Assembly: GCA_963788935.1 (NCBI GenBank)
Contig: CAWBIM010000006.1
Coordinates: forward strand, 248,001-312,000
DNA: 64,000 nucleotides
Reading direction: 5' to 3'
Source: JAOPZW01 sp963788935
Lineage (GTDB): Bacteria; Actinomycetota; Thermoleophilia; Solirubrobacterales; Solirubrobacteraceae
Shown here: piece by piece, positions 58,065-64,000 of the stretch
How the letters are laid out: every line of letters begins with the position of its first letter
Position numbering within the stretch: position 1 is the stretch's first letter
Position numbers and translations under genes: made by a program
The notes under the pieces: model-generated
Databases searched by the model: none
Told to the model about the DNA's origin: nothing
Seen by the model: only the letters and a program-made list of their open reading frames with translations

Positions 58065-59099
58065 ATGAACGCCACCGAGATCGTCCTGCCGGGAATCGTC
58101 GAGCCCGAGTCGCTCGAGGTCCGGACCCGCCCGCTGCCGGCACCCGGGCCGGGCCAGGTCGTCGTCCGCGTCAGCGCGACCGGGGTCTCGTTCGCCGAGC
58201 AGCAGATGCGCCGCGGCAAGTACTACGACCAGCCCCCGTTCCCGTTCGTGCCCGGCTACGACCTCGTCGGCGTCGTCGAGGCCGCCGGCGCCGGCGGCGG
58301 CGCGCCCGCCGTCGGGACGCCCGTCGCCGCGCTCACGAAGGTCGGCGGCTGGGCCGATCGCGTCCTCCTCGACGCGGCCGACGTCGTTCCCCTGCCCGAC
58401 GGGGTCGACCCGGTCGCGGCCGAGACGCTCGTGGTCAACGGCGTCACCGCGTGGCGGCTGCTGCACCGCAGCGCCCGAGTCAAGCGCGGGGGCACGATCG
58501 TCGTCCTCGGGGCCGCGGGCGGCGTCGGCTCGACGCTCGTCCAGCTCGCCCGCCACGCCGGGATCCGCGTCATCGGGACCGCCGGCCCCGGTCAGCAGGA
58601 GCGCCTGCGCGAGCTCGGCGCCATCGCGCTCGACTACCGCGCCGACGACGTGCCCGCGCGCGTGCGCGAGCTCGCTCCCGGCGGTGTCGACGCGGTCTTC
58701 GACCACGTCGGCGGGCCGGGCATCGCCGACTCGTGGCGGATGCTCGGCCGCGGTGGCACGCTCGTGTCCTACGGCACGGCCTCGACGCGCGACGTGCCGG
58801 GCAACCCGCGGGTGCCGGTCCTCAAGCTGATCGCGCGCCTGACCGCCTGGAACCTGCTCCCCAACGGGCGCCACGCGACGTTCTTCAACCTGTGGGCGGG
58901 CCGGAAGCTGCGCCCGGACCGCTACCGCGCCGGCCTGCGCGAGGACCTGACCGCGGTGCTGCGGCTCCTGGCGGAGGGCGCGATCTCCGCGCAGGTCGCG
59001 CGGACGTTTCCCTTGACCGAGGCCGGCGCCGCGCTGCGGTTCGCCGAGTCCGGCGGGATCGCGGGCAAGGTCGTGCTGGTGCCGGGCGCGGCGGGGTGA
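58065..59099 (+). CDS. Zinc-independent NAD(P)H:quinone oxidoreductase-like MDR enzyme
   Basis: I choose ATG 58065 (MNATEIVLPGIVEPESLEV), with GAGG seven bases upstream, over the ATG at 58035 that lies only a few bases after the predicted transcript start. The 344-residue MDR protein has the substrate-domain VVVRVSATGVSFAEQQMRRG, GYDLVGVVEAAG, and the nucleotide-binding TIVVLGAAGGVGSTLVQLAR (about 146-165) with AVFDHVGGPGI. The zinc-binding residues of alcohol dehydrogenases are absent, as in quinone oxidoreductases. Likely controlled by the divergent TetR protein. Confidence 0.9.
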   Translation: MNATEIVLPGIVEPESLEVRTRPLPAPGPGQVVVRVSATGVSFAEQQMRRGKYYDQPPFPFVPGYDLVGVVEAAGAGGGAPAVGTPVAALTKVGGWADRVLLDAADVVPLPDGVDPVAAETLVVNGVTAWRLLHRSARVKRGGTIVVLGAAGGVGSTLVQLARHAGIRVIGTAGPGQQERLRELGAIALDYRADDVPARVRELAPGGVDAVFDHVGGPGIADSWRMLGRGGTLVSYGTASTRDVPGNPRVPVLKLIARLTAWNLLPNGRHATFFNLWAGRKLRPDRYRAGLREDLTAVLRLLAEGAISAQVARTFPLTEAGAALRFAESGGIAGKVVLVPGAAG

Positions 59100-59274
59100 G
59101 CGGCGGGTGCTCGGCCGTGCGGGTCGGGGCCCAGGCGTGAGGCCGCGGGCCACCGGTCGGGCACCGCGGCGACGGCGCCCCTTCCCCTCGGTGCGTCGGT
59201 TCGCGAACGCCGCGCCGGCCGCAGCGACCCGCGGATGGCGCCACCGACGCCGCGACCCAGCCGGCTCGCGGCGC

Positions 59275-59911
59275 TCAGCGCACCGGCCGCACCGCCCGCG
59301 CCGCGAGCGTCTCGCCGCGCTGCTTGCAGTCGCCGTTCGGCTTCGATCCGAACTGGCAGAAGTGCCGGATCAGCTCGCAGTTGCGCGTCTTGAACGCGCC
59401 GTTCTCGCGGATCTGGGCGAGGTCGCGCGTGCCGGGGCCGCAGTCGATCGTCCCGTGGCCGTAGAACGCGCGGATCGTGTCGTTCCCGGGGCCGGCCACG
59501 ACGCGTCGTCGTCCCGTGGCTGGGGTAGATGAAGTCGTTGCCCGCGCCGCCGCGCAGCACGTCGCGCTGGCCGGAGCGGTTGTTGTGCGGGTCCCAGTCG
59601 CCCCAGATGACGTCCTTGCCCCCGGCGCCGGAGATCGTGTCGTTGCCGTGGTGGCCGAGCAGCTCGTCGTTGGCGGGTCCGCCGACCATCGTGCGGCCGC
59701 TGCTGTCGAGCACCTTGGCCAGGACGCCGCTGATGCGCGGCCAGCCCGCGTGCGAGACGAGCTCGCCGCCGCCCGGGGTCTGGCGGTTGTTCCCCGGCCC
59801 GCACTGGATGCTCGAGTCCATGGCGGCGCACGGGTCGTCGGTCTGGGCGATCGGGGTCGGCCGGGCGGGCGCGACGACGAGCACGCCCAGCAGGGCCGCG
59901 ATGGCGAGCAT
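59275..59911 (-). CDS. Secreted RTX-like calcium-binding repeat protein (frameshifted)
   Basis: From ATG 59911 a short signal (MLAIAALLGVLVVAPA) leads into a Cys-containing segment (DDPCAAMDSSIQCGPGNN) and RTX-type GGxGxDxU repeats: GGPANDELLGHHGNDTISGA, GGKDVIWGDWDPHNN, LRGGAGNDFIYPSHG. Near 59510 the frame shifts by one (ACGACGACGCGTCG). The continuation RVVAGPGNDTIRAFYGHGTI, DCGPGTRDLAQIRENGAF and NCELIRHFCQFGSKPNGDCK ends at 59275. The repeats should bind calcium outside the cell. Role unknown. The gap 59100-59274 shows no feature. Confidence 0.7.
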
Positions 59912-59990
59912 GAAGCAGCAGTGGTGAGGGGCGTCTGACCGGTTGCATGGGGCGCGAGCCTAGCCGCGTGCCGCGGCGCGGCTGTGTGAC

Positions 59991-60570
59991 CTATGTCGCG
60001 TTCCAGCTGCGTAGAACCCGCACTTCGCGCTCGAAGCCGAGCACGCTCAGGCTGCCGGTCGAGAGGAACAGGCGGCCACCGAACGCCACGGGCTCCTCGA
60101 TCCAGCGCGCGCCGAGCGCGCGCAGGATGTGGCCGTGGGCGACGATCGCGACGTCGCCGTCGACGGCGAGGACCTCCTCGATGACGCGGTCGCAGCGCGC
60201 GGCGACCTCCGCCGGCGTCTCGCCGTTCGGCACGCCGTCGCGCCAGAGGTACCAGTCCGGGCGCCCCTCGCGGATCTCCGGCGTCGTGATGCCCTCGTAG
60301 TCGCCGTAGTCCCACTCGAGCAGGTCCTCGCGGATCTCGGGCTCGTCGCCGAGGCGGGCCAGCCGCGCCGTCTCGCGCGCGCGGCCGAGCGGGCTCGTCG
60401 AGCACGAGCGCGAAGTCGTGCTCGCCGAGCGGGCCGGCGAGCTCCTGGGCCCGGGCGCGCCCGGCGTCGGTCAGCGGCACGTCGGTGCGCCCGGTGTGGC
60501 GCCCCGATCGCGACCACTCGGTCTCGGCGTGGCGCACGAGCCACACCTGCTGCTCGGAATGCTCGGCCAT
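59991..60570 (-). CDS. Histidine phosphatase superfamily protein (frameshifted)
   Basis: ATG 60570 opens EQQVWLVRHAETEWSRSGRH with the catalytic RHAE, then RTDVPLTDAGRARAQELAGP. Near 60408 one G too many (GTGCTCGACGAGCCCG, expected CTCACGAGCCCG for LTSPL) shifts the frame. The continuation SPLGRARETARL ... NGETPAEVAARCDRVIEE, VAIVAHGHILRALGARW carries the second catalytic His and runs to 59991. It is phosphoglycerate mutase-like; the real substrate could be a sugar phosphate, fitting the neighbouring 6-phosphogluconolactonase, but this is inference. Confidence 0.82.
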
Positions 60571-60574
60571 CCGC

Positions 60575-61249
60575 TCAGCCGCCCAGCGCCGCGGCGTCGG
60601 CGATGATCTCGAGGCGGTCGCGGGCGAGCAGCGACGCCGGCACCGCGCGATCGGGCCCCGCGATCACCCGGGCGAGCATCGGCGCCTTGTCGGCGCCGGT
60701 CACCAGCAGCACGATCCGGCGCGCCTCGTTGAGCTTGCCGAGCGTGAGCGTCACGCGCTCGGACGGCGGCTTGGGCGAGTCGTGCACACACACGGCCACG
60801 CCCTCGGCGTCGAGCATCGGATGCCCGGGGAAGAGCGACGCCGTGTGGCCGTCGGGCCCCATGCCGTTGATCGCGATGTCGAGGACCGTGCCGTCGAGCT
60901 CCTCCGCGTAGGCCGCCGCCGCCCCCTCGCACCCGAGCTCGACGGGCAGCGGGTGCCAGACGGCCTCGTGGGCCAGGAGCGTGCCGGTCGCCAGGCGATG
61001 GGTCGACTCGGGGTCGTCGTGGGAGACGACCCGCTCGTCGCCGTACCAGAGGTGGACGCCGGTCCAGTCGCGCAGCTGCTCGCTCAGCAGCCGGTAGGCG
61101 GCCCCGACCGTCGAGCCGCCGGAGAGCGCGACGTGCGCCTCGCCGCGGACCGTGCGGGCGGCGGCGATCTCCGTCCCGAGGATCTCCGCGGCCACCGCCG
61201 CGGCCTCCTCGACGCTCTCCACCCGCGTGACGACGGGCTCGGCAGTCAT
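60575..61249 (-). CDS. pgl: 6-phosphogluconolactonase
   Basis: This enzyme hydrolyses 6-phosphogluconolactone in the oxidative pentose phosphate pathway. The 224-residue protein has HVALSGGSTVGAAYRLL (about 40-56), VHLWYGDERVVSHDDPEST (about 71-89), DIAINGMGPDGHTASLFPGH (about 131-150, with the GMGxDGHxASLFPG signature) and RVTLTLGKLNEARRIVLLVT. The start overlaps the stop of the GH15 gene (ATGA) and the phosphatase gene follows closely, so the three are one leftward operon. zwf and gnd are not in the window. Confidence 0.94.
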   Translation of the reverse strand: MTAEPVVTRVESVEEAAAVAAEILGTEIAAARTVRGEAHVALSGGSTVGAAYRLLSEQLRDWTGVHLWYGDERVVSHDDPESTHRLATGTLLAHEAVWHPLPVELGCEGAAAAYAEELDGTVLDIAINGMGPDGHTASLFPGHPMLDAEGVAVCVHDSPKPPSERVTLTLGKLNEARRIVLLVTGADKAPMLARVIAGPDRAVPASLLARDRLEIIADAAALGG

Positions 61250-63171
61250 GACGCCAGCTCCCGCCGGCGGGTGTCGAGCAGCGGCTGCTCGCGCGCGAGC
61301 TGGTGGTCGGCGCGGATCACGTGCATCACCGCGTTGATGAGCGCGAGGTGGGTGAACGCCTGGGGGAAGTTGCCGAGGTGGCGGCCCGAGGTGGCGTCGA
61401 TCTCCTCGGCGAACAGCCCGAGCGGCGAGGCGAACCCGAGCAGCCGCTCGCACAGCGCCCGGGCGCGGGCCGTCTCGCCGATCTCGGCCAGCGCGCTCAC
61501 GAGCCAGAACGAGCAGATCGCGAACGAGCCCTCGTCGCCGACGAGGCCGTCGTCGGTCTCGGAGACCTTGTAGCGCAGGACGAGGCCCTGCTCGGTGAGC
61601 TCCTCGTCGATCGCGTTGACCGTCGCGATCACGCGCGGGTCGTCGGGCGGGAGGAAGCGGACGAGCGGGACCATCAGGCACGACGCGTCGAGCGCGGTCG
61701 TGTCGTAGTGCTGCACGAAGACGCCGCGCTCGTCGACGCCGTTGGCGCAGATGTCGGCGTGGATCTCGTCGGCGGCCTCCTGCCAGCGCTCGGCGCGCGC
61801 CGAGTCCTCGCGCAGGCGCGCGAGGCGCGCGCCGCGGTCGCAGGCGACCCAGCACATGAGCTTCGAGGAGGTGAAGTGCCGGGGCTCGCCGCGCACCTCC
61901 CAGATGCCGCGGTCGGGCTCGCGCCAGTGGCGGATCGCGTCCTCGACCTGCTTGACGAGGATCTGCCAGGTCGACTCCGCGAGGCCGTCGCGCGACTTCG
62001 TGTGCAGCCAGATCGAGTCGAGCAGCGCGCCCCAGACGTCGTGCTGGCGCTGGTTGTAGGCGCCGTTGCCGACCCGCACCGGCCGCGCGTTCTCGTAGCC
62101 GCTGAGGTGGTCGAGCGTGAACTCCTCGAGCTCGGTCTCGCCGCCGATCCCGTACATGATCTGCAGCTCGTCCTTCTCCGCCGTGACGACGTCGCGGATG
62201 AAGTAGAAGAAGTCGTTGGCCTCCTCGTCGAAGCCGAGCGTGTAGAGGCCCCAGAGCATGAACGTGGAGTCGCGGATCCAGGCGTAGCGGTAGTCCCAGT
62301 TGCGCAGGCCGCCGGGCGTCTCGGGCAGCGAGGTCGTCGCGGCGGCGACCATCGCGCCGGTCGGCGCGTAGGTCAGGCCCTTCAGCGTGAGGGCGCTGCG
62401 CGCCAGGTACGCCTTCCACGGGTGGTCGGGAAAGTCGCCGCGCGACAGCCACTCGTGCCAGTAGTCGGCGGTGAAGACGAGGCGGTGGTAGGCCTCGTCG
62501 TACGTGCGCGGCGGCGCGTGCTCGGACCACGACAGGGCGACGAACGCCGTGTCGCCGTCGCGCAGGGTCGAGCGCGCGCGGGCGCGGCCGCCCTCGAAGC
62601 CGATCCGCAGGTCGGTCGTGAGGTGCAGGCTCAGGTCGTCGTCCTCGATCGTCCCGACGGCCGAGTTGTAGCCGGCCTCGTCGTACTCCCAGTCGACGCG
62701 CTTGCGGCCGTAGTCGGGCTTGGGCTCGCACTCCATGTGCATCTCGACGTAGCCGTTGACGCAGCGCATCGTGCGCAGGAGGACGTGGTCGGCGTCGATG
62801 TCGGTGGGCGAGCGCCGGTGGGTGTGCGAACGGTCCTCCGTGTGGTGCCAGGGGCCGATCAGGAGGACGTCGCGGACGATCACCCAGCCCGTGCGCGTGC
62901 CCCACGTGGTCTCCATGACCATCGTGCCGGGCAGGTAGCGGCGGCCGGCGGGGACGGTGGTGTCCACCGGGGCGAGCTGGAACGGCCCCGCGTCGCGGTC
63001 GAGCGCGCAGCCGAAGATCGACGGCGAGTCGAACCGTGGCAGGCACAGCCACTCGACGTTGCCGCTCGGCGCGATCAGCGCGCACGCCTCGCAGTCGGAG
63101 AGGAACGCGTAGTCCGCGATGGGCGGGAACGGGCTCCCGCCGAGCGGGACGTCGCCGACGACCTGTCGCAT
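61246..63171 (-). CDS. GH15 family trehalase/glucoamylase
   Basis: From ATG 63171 the 641-residue cytoplasmic protein has an N-terminal beta-sandwich (PPIADYAFLSDCEACALIAP, SGNVEWLCLPRFDSPSIFG) and an (alpha/alpha)6 catalytic domain: LRNWDYRYAWIRDSTFMLWG (about 286-305, RYAWIRD being the GH15 signature), GIGGETELEEFTLDHLSGYE, and VGDEGSFAICSFWLVSALAE (about 555-574, probable catalytic Glu), HLGNFPQAFTHLALINAV at the end. Mycobacterial relatives of this length are trehalases that need phosphate and magnesium. Released glucose could enter the pentose phosphate path through the next gene, pgl. Confidence 0.9.
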   Translation of the reverse strand: MRQVVGDVPLGGSPFPPIADYAFLSDCEACALIAPSGNVEWLCLPRFDSPSIFGCALDRDAGPFQLAPVDTTVPAGRRYLPGTMVMETTWGTRTGWVIVRDVLLIGPWHHTEDRSHTHRRSPTDIDADHVLLRTMRCVNGYVEMHMECEPKPDYGRKRVDWEYDEAGYNSAVGTIEDDDLSLHLTTDLRIGFEGGRARARSTLRDGDTAFVALSWSEHAPPRTYDEAYHRLVFTADYWHEWLSRGDFPDHPWKAYLARSALTLKGLTYAPTGAMVAAATTSLPETPGGLRNWDYRYAWIRDSTFMLWGLYTLGFDEEANDFFYFIRDVVTAEKDELQIMYGIGGETELEEFTLDHLSGYENARPVRVGNGAYNQRQHDVWGALLDSIWLHTKSRDGLAESTWQILVKQVEDAIRHWREPDRGIWEVRGEPRHFTSSKLMCWVACDRGARLARLREDSARAERWQEAADEIHADICANGVDERGVFVQHYDTTALDASCLMVPLVRFLPPDDPRVIATVNAIDEELTEQGLVLRYKVSETDDGLVGDEGSFAICSFWLVSALAEIGETARARALCERLLGFASPLGLFAEEIDATSGRHLGNFPQAFTHLALINAVMHVIRADHQLAREQPLLDTRRRELAS

Positions 63172-63182
63172 GGACGGGAAAT

Positions 63183-64000
63183 CTAATGCCCGGGGCGGCA
63201 CCGCCCGGTTGCGGGCCCGCCGATCGGCGCGTGCGGTGCCACACGCGCCGCCGCTCGCCCTGGGCCGCCGGCGCCTAGCCCCAGGCCGTCGAGGACCGCT
63301 TCGACCGCGGCGAGCCACGCCTCCGGCGCGTCGCGGTGCAGGCAGTGCCCGCCCGCGATCGGGACGACGTGCCCGGGCGGGAGACGGCGGGCGAGGGCCT
63401 CGCGGTCGGCGTCGGACAGCGCCGAGCCGCCGGCGAGGAACGCCCGCCCGTCGGTCGCCGCGAGCACGTGGGCCGCGGGCGCCGCCGCGAGGATGCGGTC
63501 GGGCATCGGCGCGCGCGCCTCGTGCGCCAGGGCCCGCAGCCGCCGCGCGAACGGCGGCGCGTCCATCCGGGCGACGCCCTCGACGGCCCAGTGGACGTCG
63601 CGGTCGTCCCAGGCCGGGCTGTCGTGCCGCACCTGGGCGACGACCGACGCGCGGTCCGTCCGCACGGCGCGCGCGCGGGCCTCGATCGTGTCGGCGACCG
63701 TCCGCAGCATCGCGGGATCGTCGAGCAGCGAGGGCGGGTCCTCGAGGACGACGGCCCGCGCCCAGCCGGGGTCGTCCTCGACGAGCGTGAGCGCCGTGAT
63801 CGCGCCGAGGCTGTGGCCGACGACGACGTCCGGGCGGTCGGGGTGCTGATCGCGCACCGCGGCGGCGAGGACGGCGTTCGTCGGCTCGGTGACCACCGGG
63901 CGGTCGCCGTGGCCGGCCTGGTCGACCGCCGTCACGTCCCAGCCGAGCGCGGCGAGCGCCGGGCCCATCCGCCACCACGAGTCGGCGATCGAGGAGATCC
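63183..64000 (-). CDS. Alpha/beta hydrolase (N-terminus beyond window edge)
   Basis: The gene enters from the right edge (SSIADSWWRMGPALAALGW) and lacks its first residues here. The nucleophile elbow is VVGHSLGAIT (GxSxG with Ser), the acid is probably in the AAHVLAATDG region, and the His is in IAGGHCLHRDAPEAWLAAVE. It has an alpha/beta hydrolase fold with a small cap (about the middle 80 residues). After AVLDGLG the frame runs on for about 30 low-complexity residues to a stop at 63183, longer than usual, which may reflect a lost stop or another frame error. Cotranscription with the GH15 gene (11 bases away) is likely. Confidence 0.82.
   Translation of the reverse strand, partial: ISSIADSWWRMGPALAALGWDVTAVDQAGHGDRPVVTEPTNAVLAAAVRDQHPDRPDVVVGHSLGAITALTLVEDDPGWARAVVLEDPPSLLDDPAMLRTVADTIEARARAVRTDRASVVAQVRHDSPAWDDRDVHWAVEGVARMDAPPFARRLRALAHEARAPMPDRILAAAPAAHVLAATDGRAFLAGGSALSDADREALARRLPPGHVVPIAGGHCLHRDAPEAWLAAVEAVLDGLGLGAGGPGRAAARVAPHAPIGGPATGRCRPGH

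Noticed and set aside
1..64000. tRNA, rRNA, CRISPR arrays and insertion sequences
   Set aside because: No T-loop/anticodon pattern, no regularly spaced repeat-spacer array and no transposase-like reading frame was found on either strand by eye.

Overview
The window is very GC-rich (codon third positions almost all G/C) and looks like a chromosomal piece of a Gram-positive actinobacterium. The best guess is Thermoleophilia/Solirubrobacterales (relatives of Solirubrobacter, Conexibacter or Patulibacter). This placement is inferred from the gene families, the many GTG/TTG starts, an Rrf2-led SUF operon with sufU, a SipW/TasA-type surface locus, a c-di-AMP (ydaO) riboswitch before a wall hydrolase, and a mycobacterial-type GH15 trehalase. 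I saw no tRNA, rRNA, CRISPR array or insertion sequence.

Left part (1-11.5 kb): a cut-off SDR gene, a small membrane protein and a tyrosinase-like protein that has lost most copper ligands, then the Fe-S cluster assembly locus. Its first half (Rrf2 regulator, sufC, sufS, sufU) and second half (Rieske ferredoxin, sufB, sufD) are separated by a four-gene surface-fibre cassette: a TasA/camelysin-like protein, a SipW-type signal peptidase, an Ig-like secreted protein and a second TasA-like protein. Candidate RNA and promoter structures sit at the junctions.

Middle-left (11.5-31 kb): small and regulatory genes (HARE-HTH-like protein, DUF2203, a Pro/Ala-repeat protein), a LOG-family protein, an M20 peptidase, a c-di-AMP riboswitch with its peptidoglycan hydrolase, an ECF sigma/anti-sigma-like pair, arfB, a histidine kinase fused to an ASCH-like domain, a secreted zincin, cupins, a threonine dehydratase-like enzyme, an SSI-like protein, a rhodanese, an ArsR/AHSA1 pair, a class III aminotransferase and a GNAT protein.

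Middle-right (31-46.8 kb): acyl-CoA dehydrogenase, a minimal zincin, an SDR without the catalytic lysine, a large perfect inverted repeat in front of a broken AbiEi/DUF559-like gene, a thiolase, BrkB and two small envelope proteins, an ECF sigma with a SnoaL-like tail, a DHA2 drug exporter, a secreted repeat protein, RmuC and another SDR.

Right part (46.9-64 kb): an abg-like set (M20 peptidase fragment, AbgT transporter, SLC13-like transporter) riddled with single-base indels, then EgtB, an MMPL transporter, NDH-2, a TetR/quinone-oxidoreductase pair with a readable promoter-operator, an RTX-like secreted protein, and a leftward operon of phosphatase, 6-phosphogluconolactonase, GH15 trehalase/glucoamylase and an alpha/beta hydrolase cut by the right edge.

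A window-wide oddity is that at least a dozen otherwise well-conserved genes are broken by one-base shifts, mostly +1, with few signs of other decay. I read most of these as consensus errors rather than true pseudogenes, but the sequence alone cannot settle it.
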